A DNA stretch of 64,000 nt from the NCBI GenBank assembly GCA_024305405.1, contig JAKNDB010000068.1:1544501-1608500 (forward strand), in the 5' to 3' direction. Position 1 is the stretch's first letter. Each line of letters starts with the position of its first letter. This DNA is from Dirofilaria immitis. Taxonomy: Eukaryota; Nematoda; Chromadorea; Rhabditida; Onchocercidae. The position numbers and the translations under genes are program-made. Shown here piece after piece: positions 13,030-26,211 of this stretch. The notes beneath the pieces are model-generated. The model had not been told where the DNA came from and did no database searches. It was given only the letters and a program-made list of their open reading frames with translations.

Positions 13030-13580
13030 TCTTCGATATATTGAATTAATCATCGATATAGTGAATTAATGAATTAATCAGCAATCAGCAATATCATCAA
13101 TATATTGAAAAATTAATCATCAATATATTGAAAAATTAATCATCAATATATTGAATTAATCATCGATATACTGAATTATTCATCGATATAATGAATTACT
13201 CATCAATATAATGAATTATTCATTGATATATTGAATTAATCATCGATATACTGAATTATTCATCAATATGTTGAATTAATCATCGATATAGTGAATTATT
13301 CATCATCAATATATTGAATCATCAATATATATTGAATTATATTGAATTAGTCATCAATATTTGAATTAATCATCAATATACTGAATTAATGAATTAATCA
13401 GCAATATCAACAATATATTGATAAATTAATCATCAATATATTGAATTATTCATCATCATACTGAATTATTCATCGTTATATTGAATTAATCATCGATATA
13501 ATGAATTGTTCATCGTTATGTTGAATTGATCATCGACATACTGAATTATTCATTATTGTAATGAATTAATCAATTATTAT
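13030..13580. repeat. 20-bp tandem array (CATCGATATACTGAATTATT)
   Basis: Roughly 25 imperfect copies of a 20-bp unit occur, varying at the dinucleotide after ATAT (CT, AT, GT, TT). There are two interruptions where GAATTAATCAGCAATATCA is inserted. Confidence 0.85.
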
Positions 13581-14949
13581 TTCAGTGATTAATTTCATGA
13601 TGTCGAATAATCAAATTAAGCAAAATATTATTACTCAGATATCATCGATATATTTATGATTTTAATCATTTTTGGCATAAGTAATTAACAACAAAGCGAT
13701 AAAATGAAATAAGCGTAAAATGTTAAAATTAACCCTAAGACTAATTTTAATTTTTTTTTATTAATATTTATTTCGAAATGATTTATTCAATTTGTTTATA
13801 TGAATGAATTATTTTTTGATTCATTAAACAAAAAAAAAAAAAAAACAAATTTGATAAATTACATTAAAATTATCTGGAAAATTTTGGGAGAAAAACGAAA
13901 ACATAAATAATACTTTTATTGATATTTCATAATTAACTATTTCATTTTTTTTTTAATTTTATTCATATCTATTACTTATGTACTTATTCGTTCTTTTTTT
14001 TTTTTGAAGAAATCTTAAAAATTTCAAAAAAATTGAAAAATTTAAGATTATTTCGATATTTGTCTTTTAATACATATTTGGTATACTAAGTGAATGTTAA
14101 ATTTACAAAATTACAATTTTTTTATTAATCAAAACTGAAATTTTTATAATATTTATTGAGTACTTATTTTGTTTTCAATTTCCGATATTATAATTTTATT
14201 TTTATTATTATAACTGTATGACATTTTTTGAAGCTTAATGCGCAATATTATATTTTTAGAAGAATACTTTAATGTAAAAATTGTAAAAAAATGCAGTTAA
14301 AATTTAATTTCTATTTAATAAATAATTTCAATATTCAAATATGCCACATTGGAATGTAGCATATTTTTAATTAGAAATTAAAAGAAGAAAATGAAATTAG
14401 AATGGATCAAATTAGAAATTAAAATCAGTATTTTTAGGTTGGAAAAAAATACATGATATATAGAAATCGGAAAAAAATTTATAATTAAAATTGAAAATTT
14501 TATAAAATTAATGGAATAAATTTATTCGTTCAATTTGATCATCTATAATTGGATCAATATGATCAAATTATTATTGCTAAATTCTAAAAAAAAAAATACA
14601 CAGAAAACGAAGGAATTAATTCTTGAATATAGATTTATCAAATTTAAAATAAAAAAACATTCACTGGTCACACATAAAAATTTGCAGGTCACGCATGATC
14701 ATAAGAAGTGCATGTTGTTAGAAAGGTCAATGATGCAAACTACTAAAAAGGTCAATGATTCAAATTGCTAAAAAAGGTCAACGATGTAAGAAAGTGAAAA
14801 TTTTTTTTGAAAAATTCAATTTAAATTTATTTATTCATTTAATATTGATTAAAAGAGAAAAATTTTTCGAAAAAGTTTGAAAATTTTTTTGTAATTAAAT
14901 TTATTTCGCAAATTATCAAAATGGAAAAAATGAATAATTCGTAAATTAA
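13581..14949. other. AT-rich DNA, no gene seen
   Basis: Homopolymers and short ORFs only. Near 14,690-14,780 a small cluster of AAAGGTCAATGAT repeats occurs three or four times. Confidence 0.55.
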
Positions 14950-15435
14950 TAACAATAATTCTGTAATTTATTTCTGATTAACAACAATTGTACAATTCAT
15001 TTCTGATTAACATAATTGTATAATTCATTTCTGATTAACGATAATTGTATAACTCATTTCTGATTAACGACAACTGTACAATTCATTTCTGATTAACGAT
15101 AATTGTATAACTCATTTCTGATTAACGATAGTTGCATAATTCATTTCTGATTAACGATAGTTGCATAATTCATTTCTGATTAACGATAATTGTATAACTC
15201 ATTTCTGATTAGCGATAATTGTATAATTCGTTAGCTGTATAATTCATTTTTGATTAACGACAATTGTATAATTCATTCCTGATTAACGACAATTGTGCGA
15301 TTAATTTCCGATTAACGATAATTGTATAATTCATTTCTGATTAACGATAGTTGCATAATTCATTTCTGATTAGCGATAATTGTGTAATTCATTTCTGGTT
15401 AACGATAGTTGTATAATTCATTTCTGATTGATGAA
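14950..15435. repeat. 29-bp tandem array
   Basis: About sixteen copies of a 29-bp unit are present (TTCATTTCTGATTAACGATA, then ATTGTATAA), with GATAGTTGCA and GACAATTGTA variants and one short interruption near 15,225. Confidence 0.88.
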
Positions 15436-16900
15436 ATATATGTGGAAAAAGAATGAAAAGAATATAAAATTAAAATAAAAAAAAATTTTGAAGTCTTATC
15501 AAGTACTAAGTTAAAAAAGTTTGTTAATTTAATTCTCAAATATCATAAATATGCAACAAATATAATCACGATATTATATTATTTCACTTTAAATGTACTA
15601 TTGTTTATAGGTCAGAAAGAAAAAAGAACGAAAGAAAGAAAGAACAAAAATTATTCGAGAGTTGTAAAAGTTACATAGATTATTATTTAATGAAATTTAA
15701 TTACAAATTTTTAGTTTACATTTCATTTTTTCCCCTCTCTACTTTTTCTAATTCATTCTCTCCTTATTACTATTTCAATCTTTTATTTTTTATGTAATTC
15801 ATTTCCAATAAGAATTAGTAATTAATTATTATTATGAATTTAAAATAGAAAGAAAGCAATTAATAAATGCTTAATAATTTAAAAGATTTTAGAATTTTTC
15901 ATTCTGTTAAGGCCTTTTTAAATAATTATTTTAAATACAAATTAAGTTTAATCATCATAAATTAAAAAAACAATGCTGATAAATATATAAAAATTTGAAA
16001 TTTTCCAAAAAAACTTATCAATAATATTCAAACTTATCAGCGAAAGTGTTATTGATAAAACTGAAAATGTTCCGACATTTTCCGACGTTTTGTATACGTA
16101 AAGATACGTAAATGAATTCTGCCAAGCGTAAAATTATACTTCACTGTCATTTTTATACGCAATTTTACAATATTATCCTTGCGTTACGTTACGTTGCGCA
16201 ACATTATTCCATGATTATCCAATATAATGTTATCTGATAAAATAATCATGTTATTTTTTTTTGTTTTTAGGTACCGCTTTTTTAAGACTATATTATATTG
16301 CTTACGTTATGTTATTTCATTCCTTATCACATTTGATGTTATCATCTTATCAGTTTTCATGTGTGTGTTTTTTTGATTATTTTCTCTAAACACTTTCATT
16401 TGCCATTTATTTTTCCCATATATTTTAATTTATGATCGAAAAAAATGAAAATATCACATGTTTCATTTTAAAAACTTATATTATCATTTTATCAGTAGCA
16501 ATTAATGGGAAAAAATTTTGATGATTAAAATTTTTATCATTGAAACTTTTACTACTTCCTTCCTTTTTCTTAGCTCCTCTCTCTTTTGTTTCTCTTCCCT
16601 TTCTCTCTCTTTTTCTTCTTATTTTCATATATAAATTTAATTATTTGCAATTTTAAACGAAAATATCAATTTGAAAAATACAAAAAAAGGAATGAAAAAA
16701 TTGGAAATTTTAATTCAAAAGATATTTATCATTTATCATTTAATCATAATATTACTTATCACCATCAATTAATTTATAGTTTAACGATTAAAAATAAATG
16801 ATTTTTTTCCAAGAATTTTTTTTCATATAATTAAATTCTTTTTTCTTAAATATAATATTTAAACTTTTAAATTGAAGTTAAAATTTTTTTTTTTGATTGA
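15436..16900. other. AT-rich DNA, no gene seen
   Basis: No coding signal was found. A slightly less AT-rich patch at 16,080-16,340 (with ACGTTACGTTACGTTGCG) has no extended reading frame. Confidence 0.55.
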
Positions 16901-16911
16901 ATGAACGCTAC

Positions 16912-16990
16912 TGATGTTTGTTGTTGTTTGTTGTTTGTTGTTGTTGTTTGTTGTTTGTTGTTTGTTGTTTGTTGTTTGTTGATCGTTGTT
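16912..16990. repeat. TTG/TTTG microsatellite
   Basis: Mixed GTTGTT and GTTTGTT units run uninterrupted for about 75 bp. Confidence 0.9.
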
Positions 16991-17952
16991 GTTGCTATAA
17001 TTCTTGCATACACAATAAATGATTGATTAGATTGATAATGATGAAAATGAAATGAATAAGTGATCAGAGAAAATCAAATGATAAGAGAAAATTGAGATGA
17101 AGCATTCTAAATTAATAGCAAATAAAAGTTTAACTGATAATTTTTAGAACTTAGGTTGGAAAAGGATTATTAGATATGAGAGTTTTGCATATGAATATTT
17201 GACATCAACAATAATAATTGTATAATTAGAAATGAATGAGAAAGGATGAAGAGAATGAGAAATGAAGATCTCGAGACTACTATCTATCATCGGTGTAGTA
17301 CCAAATAGCAATCATCGATTTACATTTTCAGCCTAATCTATCGTTCGGATACGAAAGACGGGTAAAATGATTAGTTAGAAAAGTGTGTAAGATAGAGGTC
17401 GAGTAAAATATATGACAAGAATATAAGATTGCAAAAGGTCAAGCTTTACTGAATAACAGGTGGCGAGAATAGGAAAAAACATTATTGTATTAGAGAAATA
17501 AAGAAATGGTCAATTTTAGCAAACGATGACCTTCCAAACATTTATTGAGCGCATAGGCATAAACTATTTATTCAATTTTTTTTTTTTTACTATTCGCAAA
17601 TCAGTTGCGACTTTATCGTTGTTTTTTTATGCTACTTTTTTTTGTAAACTTTAAATTTAAAATTTTTATTTATCAAAATTTGGTTAATTTATTTTGGAGT
17701 GCGAAGGAAAATAAATATTACTAGATTGTTATCAGTAGCTGATAAGTAACCCCTATTAATGTTGTTATATCAGTAGGTATTTGATAATATTTGCGTTTGC
17801 GTCCAGATAACTTTCATTACTATACTGTTAATGTTCTTATCAGTTAATTATTGCTAATTTCTTTTTTACTATATATCAGCATTATTCTTATCAGCTTTTC
17901 GTTGAAACTGATAAGGATAATTTTTAGGCTATGTAGCGATTATGCAAAAAAA

Positions 17953-18779
17953 AATTACACAAAAATAAACTTTTGCCTACCAATAAAAATTCGTTAATAG
18001 TACTGATAAAAATGAATGATAATTATGATATGAAAAAAGAGGATAAAAAACAATTTCTTTTTTTTCCTCCTGTTCAATAAAGTATATATTATTTGAGAAA
18101 AATTAGATCACGATTTATGTGCAAATTTGATAGATGATAATTTTGATAAGAAATAAAAATGATAAAAAAATTTTTTTCTTATTTTTAAAAACGATCAATA
18201 ATATTAGAATTATGTATTAAGTATTTTATGGTTTCAATTTTTTTTTTTTGTTATTATTATTATTTTTATTCAGTCTATTGCTAATAATTATTTCTCACTT
18301 TTTAACATCACTTTTAACAGGTATACTGTATTATTCATTTAGATTTCATGAATTACTACTGTATTTATTTAAAATCATATAAAATATATTTTGTTCAACG
18401 GATTTGATATAAATTTATATACCTACTAATAATTATTTCTCACTTTTTAACATCACTTTTAACAGGTATACTGTATTATTCATTTAGATTACATGAATTA
18501 CTACTGTATTTATTTAAATCATACAAAATTTATAAAATATATTTTGTTCAACGGATTTGATATAAATTTATATACCTAATGCTGTTTTCGAATTATTCTA
18601 ATCTAAAAATAGGAGCATAAAAATATCCTGATCTACAATAATATATACTTTATTGAACAGGGAAAAATAAAAGAAATTGTTTTTCATCCTCTTTTTTTTC
18701 GTATCATAATTATCATTCATTTTTATCAGTACTATTAACGGATTTTTATTGGTAAGCAAGAGTTTAATTTTGTGTAATT
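17953..18779. mobile_element. Long inverted repeat enclosing a tandem duplication
   Basis: The left arm 17953-18092 and right arm 18637-18779 are reverse complements over about 140 bp with few differences; both carry CGTTAATAGTACTGATAA-type and GTTCAATAAAGTATAT motifs. The roughly 540-bp interior contains two head-to-tail copies of a 144-153 bp segment (18281-18424 and 18425-18577) starting CTAATAATTATTTCTC. No ORF is present. The architecture resembles a foldback element; an alternative is a local inverted duplication. Confidence 0.65.
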
Positions 18780-19131
18780 CTTTTTATCATTTTTTTTCAA
18801 AATTAATTTTATAATTCCATCAATTTTTATGGCATCAAAAAAGAAAAAATATATTTGATACTGTATCAAAAATACAGTATACTTTCATAATAAAATATTA
18901 TTTATTTATTTTTTTGATAGAAAAAAATATTTATTTGCTTTTTTTTTGTTTTAATTATATAATAAGTAAATAATAATGTTATATTATTTATTTATTTGGG
19001 AGAATTTTTATTTTTATAAATTTAATTTCTTTTTTTGTTTGAAATATTTAAAAGATTTCATAAATTTTTTCTCTAAATGTATAAATATTACAGGTAAAGA
19101 AGAATTGTAAGTTTTATTTTCTCGTATAAAT

Positions 19132-19386
19132 ATGTTTCCGTGGCGTCGAAAATTAACACGAAAACATCGTTTATACATTTTACAACGTATTCATCTAATT
19201 TTAATATCTGGTCGACATTCATGGGCACGTACAATACCAAGTATCGATTTTCAAACCGCACTTATAGCTGCTGAACGTAAAGCATATGATCATGCTCGAA
19301 CATTTGATACATACGTATGCTTAATATTTAAGCTTATTAACAATGAAGCAAGACAACGTCAATTTCAGCGTTTGCAACAGCGATAA
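19132..19386 (+). CDS. 84-aa small protein, possible MED15-type KIX domain
   Basis: A single open frame of 84 codons runs from ATG to TAA. It is preceded by ATTACAG at about 19,086-19,092, which could be a trans-splice or cis-splice acceptor. The product starts MFPWRRKLTRKHR, so a W-R pair lies close to the N-terminus. It ends with an AERKAYDHARTFDTYV-CLIFKLI helix-like segment and a basic glutamine-rich tail (RQRQFQRLQQR). The spacing A-x-T-x-D-x-Y-x(5)-KLI resembles the last helix of the KIX domain of Mediator subunit MED15, and the N-terminal W-R resembles its first helix. This is a visual resemblance only; no glutamine-rich remainder of a full MED15 follows. It could be one exon of a larger gene or a small stand-alone protein. 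Confidence 0.55.
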   Translation: MFPWRRKLTRKHRLYILQRIHLILISGRHSWARTIPSIDFQTALIAAERKAYDHARTFDTYVCLIFKLINNEARQRQFQRLQQR

Positions 19387-19919
19387 ATAGAGCAGAAAAC
19401 GATGAACAAAATGAATTACAATCAGAATTATAATCAATTATCAATTGACGAATTCAATTGATCAATTATCAATCAAAAAAATTATCAACCATAATATTTT
19501 GCTTTTTTTCTTTCTTCATTTTCTCAATGTTAATTTTTGACAAATATGCAAATATTGATAATTAAAAAAAAAAAAAGATAAAAACAATAATAAATGATAA
19601 GCTAAAATATAAAAGCTAATAAATTTGCTCAATATTTCAATCAAAAAAAAAAAAAAAAACAAAAATATAATATTTGGGAAAAAAACAAATATTTTTTCTT
19701 CGTTTTTTCTTTTGTTGTTTTTAATTTTATTTGTTTGTTTTGTATTTATTTCTTTTATATTTAAATAATACATTTGAAAGAGTACAAATTATTCAAAAAT
19801 AAATAAATAATTTTTTTTCTTGCAAATATTTATAAAAATAAAATAATTAATTTAAAACTGGGAATGAATAATTTGATTTCATTTATTGTTGCCAAAAATT
19901 TCAATTATACAATTCTTAT

Positions 19920-20215
19920 TTTGTTTTCTTTTTTTTTATTGTTTTTAATTTTATTTATTTGTTTATTTTTTTGTTGTTTTTGGTTTTATTTATTTGTTTG
20001 GTTTTTTTATTTTTGTAATCTTATTTATTTGTTTATTTTCTTTTTTATTATTTATTTGTTTGCTTTTTTTATTGTTTTTGATTTTACTTATTTGTTTGTT
20101 TGGTTTTTTTATTGTTTTTAATTTTATTTATTTGTTTGGTTTTTTTTATTTTTAGTTTTATTTATTTGTTTATTTCTTTATTGTTTTTAATTTTATTTAT
20201 TTGTTTGGTTTTTTT
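19920..20215. repeat. T-rich degenerate repeat (TTTATTTGTTTGGTTTTTT)
   Basis: About eight loosely repeated units of 30-35 bp are made of TTATTTATTTGTTTG and poly-T. The frame reads as F/L/I strings and is not a gene. Confidence 0.75.
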
Positions 20216-22500
20216 AATTGTAAATATTACAGTTACTCGTACATATACTTTTTAGTAATAGACGTAGAAATACATGTGCATATTTTTTTATCATTACAGT
20301 ATTATTGTAATTGTTATCATTACAGTATTATTGTTATTCTTCTGTGTTATTGTTATTGTTATTGCACTTTGTCCTATTTGCTTACCTGAATTAATGAATT
20401 AATTAGCAATCGCTAATTAATGTTTCTAAGCATTTAAAAAGTATATTTACTTGAAATTTTACTTATTGTTCTGGTGTTATTCTTAGTGTTATTGTTTTCT
20501 ATCTTATTTGCTTACCTGAATTAATTGATTAATTAGCAATCAGTTATTTCTAATCATTTGAAACTTCTATTTTTAGTATTCTTCTTTTTCAGAATTTTTT
20601 TTTGTATTTTTTTTCGAATCTAATAATTAATGATAATCTTTAAATCTATTACAATTTCTTTTTTTTTTTTTTTTTATTTTCTTTATCGTTATCACAGGTA
20701 TGATTAAATTACCTCAGATATTTGATATTAGTTATTATTATTGAGGATTCATTTTTTTTTTTTCATCCATGCTCATTCTCAGGCAAATTATATCAAGTGA
20801 TATCATTTTGATTGTATTCAATTATGTTTTAAAATATCGAATTTGTATATAAATTTATTATCAGCTATATTTTTTTCCTTTTTTTTTTTTAACAATACAG
20901 TATGAAAATAATAAAAGTTATTAGTTGTTATCAATTATTATCATATTTAATATGATAATTACTATTCATAATTTAATATATATTTAGGTATTGATATATA
21001 TTTTAGGATAGATAATAATTTTCAACGAAAATGATTAGCAAATTTTTAACAAATAAAATCTTTGCTTATTTAAGCTTTAGAAAAGAAGGAAGTTCTACTA
21101 ATTTATAAATTACATCGATGGATTTGATCATAATTGTGAAACTGGATTAGGCTAATTTTTTAGGTTTGATTTGAAATAAAATTGATTCATTTGTAATGAT
21201 AAAAAAAAATAGATTAAATCACGGATAGATATATTTGGAATAGATAGCTTTCGAGGAATAAAATTATTCATTTAACAATGATAAAATTATTAAAATGATA
21301 AGAAATGGATTAAATTAGGAATAGGTATATTTGAAATGGATAACTTTTGAAAATATATAAAAATTATTAATTAACAGATGAACTGTTTATTTACTTAGGT
21401 AAATTTTGATAGTTTTGAAAAATATTTGATTTTGTTTTTTTAAAAATTATAATTTGATTTTAATTTATATCAAATATTAATTTCGATATTAATTATTTAT
21501 TTTTTATTCTGATTTCAATAACAATGATTATAATTACTATCATTTATATCAAAATTTAATGAAAGGTAATATAATTTAGAATTCGTCAATATTAAAATTA
21601 TATTACGATTCGAATAATGAAAATTGTAAACATGATAACTTAAAAAATACATCTGTAATTTTTAAATTAATTATTTGAAATTAATTCGAACAATTTCCAA
21701 CAATATTATTTATCATATTTTAGATAATAAGCAAGACTATATTTGTAAATTAATTTGCGTGACGTAAAAAACGTGAAAATATGTGTACGAGATAAGTGAG
21801 CAAAAACGATGATTATTAATTTTTAATAATAATACAATTCAAAAAATGCATTTTTTAATAATTTACTAAAACATCATGACAATCTTTATTACATTTACAT
21901 TATCAGTATAATTTTCTAATCAGCCATTAAATCTTAACAAATATTTATTACTTTTAGTGATAAAAATTACTAACATGATTGCTAATTTCATGAATCATTT
22001 TTAACCTGATAATCATTCTTAACTTGATATCTATCAGTCATTTTATTTTATCGTTAATTTTAATAATTTATCGAATTGATGAAAAGTTTGACGATGATAC
22101 TAAGATGATCATTTGATGAAGATACTAAGATGATCAATGAATCGTAATGATTTTAATTAATAAATAATTATTCTTAATATTTTCTGATAATAATATATAT
22201 TCATTGCAAATTCAACTTATAATTTACCATGCAAGAACAGAAAAAATAAAAATAAAATCTTTCATTGATTTAATTAATCAAATGTAAACAGTTCAAAAAT
22301 TGATTAATCTAATAATCGATTAGCACAATTATGAATTTTATTTCAATTAATGTATTTCAAATTTGATCAAAATTCATTTCAAATTATAACATTTTTGTTA
22401 ATAGCATTTTTAAAAAAAAATTTCTTTTTCTAAAAAAGAACAGAAAAGAATACATAAAATTTTTGCAATGTTATATTGTATCGAAAAAAAAGAGAAAACA
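20216..22500. other. AT-rich DNA, no gene seen
   Basis: A 70-bp imperfect repeat (CTTACCTGAATTAATGAAT and a variant) occurs near 20,380 and 20,510. No exon could be supported. Confidence 0.55.
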
Positions 22501-22502
22501 AT

Positions 22503-22895
22503 CCATTTCATTTCATTTCATTTCATTTCATTTCATTTCATTTCATTCCATTTTATTTCATTTCATTTCATTTCATTTCATTTCATTTCATTTCATTCCA
22601 TTTCTTTTCATTTCGTTTCATTTCATTTCTTTTCATTTCATTTCATTTCATTCCATTTTGTTTCATTTCATTCCATTTCATTTCATTCCATTTCATTTCA
22701 TTTCATTTCATTTCATTTCATTTCATTTCATTTCATTTCATTTCATTTCATTCCATTTCTTTTCATTTCGTTTCATTTCATTTCTTTTCATTTCATTCCG
22801 TTTCTTTCCATTTCATTTCATTTCATTCCATTTCTTTTCATTTCATTCCGTTTCTTTCCATTTCATTTCATTTCATTCCATTTCTTTTCATTCCA
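22503..22895. repeat. TTTCA pentanucleotide array, about 390 bp
   Basis: There are about 78 units of TTTCA with scattered TTCCA, TTTCT, TTTCG and TTTTA variants. The right half shows a longer internal repeat in which the block TTTCTTTTCATTTC(A/G)TT returns several times. All forward frames are open (S/F/H/I), which is expected of a stop-free pentamer and is not evidence of protein. Confidence 0.95.
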
Positions 22896-22899
22896 TATA

Positions 22900-25085
22900 A
22901 TTAATTACTGAATTAAGACTTTTGCATATTCATATATTAATTTGTTAAATTTATTGAAATTTTTAGAATAATTTATCTTATCATTGCATTTCGATAACTT
23001 TTCCGATTTTATCAACAATTTTACACTAATGTATAAGTGATTGTGATAAATTTTAAATCGTTGAAATAATTTGTAAAACGTTTTTAAATTATAATTTATA
23101 ATATCAAAAAAAAAAACATTTCCTAAAATACACTAATTAATCAGAAATGAATATTTATTAATATGCTTGAAATTTTCAAATTTAAAAATATATGATTGTT
23201 TCAATGATAATTTTTTTTCAATAATAACATTTTTCCCTTATCATTTATTTTCCTTTATTATTTATTTTTCCCTTATCATTTATTTTTCCTTATCAAAATT
23301 TTACCAATGAATGCAAATATTTAAATATAACGATAGTATTTGAGACATTTTAATTTTGTCAATTATTAAACTAGCATATTGCAATATTCGATCATTATCG
23401 AATTGCAGTAATCATTAATCTTGACTTATAAATTCATTATCAATTACAATGATTTTCAAAATTCTTGAATCAACATTTGATAACAATATCACAACAGCAT
23501 TGATAATATATATAATTAATCACTAAATTAATTAAATGATATATTTTGGCATGATGAAAAAAAATGGAAATTTCAAAAATTTTTATTCATAAATAACAAT
23601 GTATAATTAATTGTATGTTTGATAAAAAAGATATTATCATCTGTTCAATAAAAAAAAATTTTAATTTAAAATTATATCATAAACATAATTTAATTCTTAA
23701 TATTATTATCACATATAATATGATAATGATTATTTGTATCTTATCCGTACAATATTGAGTGATAGGATAAGATAATGTCATTGATATGACAACAGCATTG
23801 AATAATATAGCTATCTTCTCCGTATTTACAATTATAATAACAATATTGCATCATAGAATAAAATAATATCAACAAAAATAAAATAATATCAATAATATGA
23901 TAACAGTATTGATAATATAACTAAGATGATAATTATAGAAAATAATGATAACAATAATAGCGATAATAATAATAAATTATCATTATGATAATAATATGAT
24001 TGTGAAATTTAAATTTTTCTTTTTGTTAAATACAATGAAATTGCTTGAAAAAAATGTAATAATTGAATAGAAATCATAAACTTAAAATAATATAGAATTT
24101 TCATTATATCTAACTGATTAAATAGATAATTGAAATTATAAGTAATCATTGAAATATTAATATTATACTTAATTATTGCTCATAATTAGCCCTAAACTCT
24201 TGTTAATTGTATATTATCAATACTGTTTGGAAGAATTTTTTTTTCAAAAATTATTTAAGATTTTAAAATGCTACTTAAATAAAAAATTCGAGCATAATAT
24301 TATTCATTATCAGTTTAATCGAATGATAAAATTTTCCACAAAATTATCAAATTAAAAATCAAAATTAATAAATTGAAATTTTAATTTGTACGATTGTAAG
24401 AGAAAAAAATTAAACAATAATTAATAAATTCAATTGCGACGATAGATCGAATATTTTCATATAAATATTTCAGATGATTTAGAAAAATATTTGAAGAAGC
24501 AAATTTTGTTTAACAATGATGAAACTAAATAATGATTTGATCAAGTGATAAATTTAAATGATAATTGAAGCAAATTATAATTGTAAATTGATAATGCTTA
24601 ATTTACAGTAAAAATATCAAACATTTCGATGCATAAATTTGAAGTCATAATATTTCTGAAAAATTTTATCTAAAACAAAAAAAAATTAGGAAAAAAACAA
24701 AAAAAAAATTTATACCAATGATAAGATAAATTTGATTATCATTTTATATTTTTCAAGAAAAAAATGTTAATTAATAAGAACGAATAGTAATTCGTCAGTT
24801 TCTTAGTTTCAAAATTACAGAAATGATATGTAATACTTACTAATGATAAAGAAAAAAATTTTTGACATATTTTAACTTACGACAGATTGTTTCATTTATA
24901 ACGAATAATATTGATCATATGATCTTATCAGATCATATAATTTTTCATATATATATCGATCATATAATTTTATCATAAAAATATTGATCATATAATTTTA
25001 ACAGAAAAATATTCCATTTATTCGGAAAATATTGATTGTACGATCGATAGATTGATTTTAGCGAAATAGGAAAAGATATATTTTG
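22900..25085. other. AT-rich DNA, no gene seen
   Basis: The stretch holds frequent GATAATAAT and ATTGATAAT motifs (23,480-24,000) but no framed exon. Confidence 0.55.
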
Positions 25086-25091
25086 ATGGTT

Positions 25092-25169
25092 GGCAAGTTA
25101 ATAAAAGTTGGCCTTAAATTGTAGTTGATAAAAAAACTATCAAAAAAGGCCAACTTTTATTAACTTGCC
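25092..25169. other. Perfect 24-bp stem hairpin
   Basis: The left arm 25092-25115 begins GGCAAGTTAATAAAAG. It is perfectly complementary to 25146-25169, with a 30-nt loop that itself contains a TTGATA/TATCAA inner pairing. Transcribed, it would form a long stem of miRNA-precursor or MITE-core type. No ORF overlaps it. Confidence 0.8.
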
Positions 25170-26100
25170 TTCATTATACTATTTATTATATGAATTCGCT
25201 GAATGAATTATTTCGATTAGTTGAATTCAATTTTTATTTCTAAATTTATTGGCAAATTTTTTTTTAATCATATCATTTCAATCAGAAATTCAAAAACATT
25301 CAACAAATGTAATTTTTTTCTACAAAACTTTTAGTTCTTCTTTTTTATTATATTTAATTGTAATTATTCGAAAGTTACGATATTGTAAAGTTCAAACACT
25401 AAGAAAGGTCAAAATGAAATTGAAAATTTGTACGAAAATAGTAGAAATTAAATAATAGAAAATAAATAAATAAATATTAGATGGAAAATAAATAAACAAA
25501 TATTACCGCATTGTGATATATTGATAAATTTTTTTCCTATAATTTATTAGCATATATTAATCAATTGAATAAATTTTTGCACTATCATAATCTCGTCTTT
25601 ATTTATTATCTTCTGCCTGATATATGATATATGCACTTTCAGACAATTTTAGCGAATATATTTGAATGGAAAAATAAGTTTGTTCAAATATTCGCAATAA
25701 GAAGTTAAAGTATTAAAAATATGGGAAGATAAATTAATTGAAATTAGATATGATAATGATTGTTATCAATAAAAAATGAACAGAAAAAAGTTTTATTTTT
25801 TGTCAACGTAATAAGCTCAATTAATGCTTAAAGGGATGAATTTTTAATTTGAATATTTTCAGGGCAATTTCAAAAATTTTTGATGAATTTGAAATTTTAA
25901 TTACTGATCGATTCGTATGAAATAAAATAAGCATAATTATAAAAATAAATAAGTTTGTTTTTGGAAAGTAGGAAAATATTTTTAAAAAGATTTAAATTAA
26001 CAGATAAATTATCCTATGCTTATTAATTTTTAGGAGCATAGAATGGTAGGTAAAATGATAGGTAAAAAATGTTAGAATTTTAGAATAAGATAAAATTAAA
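25170..26100. other. AT-rich DNA, no gene seen
   Basis: Only short AT-driven frames are present. It could contain introns of the gene whose exons start at 26212. Confidence 0.5.
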
Positions 26101-26114
26101 TAATTTAATAATAA

Positions 26115-26128
26115 CAATAATAATAATG

Positions 26129-26178
<50 letters not shown>
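26115..26178. repeat. (AAT)n microsatellite
   Basis: A nearly pure ATA/AAT run of about 60 bp lies 35 bp before a predicted exon. Confidence 0.92.
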
Positions 26179-26179
<1 letters not shown>

Positions 26180-26211
26180 GAACAGAATAATGAGAAAGAA
26201 TAAAATTACAG

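Noticed and set aside
17262..17345. U2-snRNA-like GTGTAGTA motif in a GC-richer patch, or a 24-codon ORF
   Set aside because: The U2 5' stem sequence and an Sm site are not visible; the ORF has no support.
19864..20121. 85-codon phenylalanine/leucine-rich frame
   Set aside because: It reads a poly-T/TTTATTTG repeat and is a compositional artefact.
22463..22911. Three overlapping frames of 142-147 codons
   Set aside because: All three plus-strand frames are open because TTTCA cannot make a stop; not coding.
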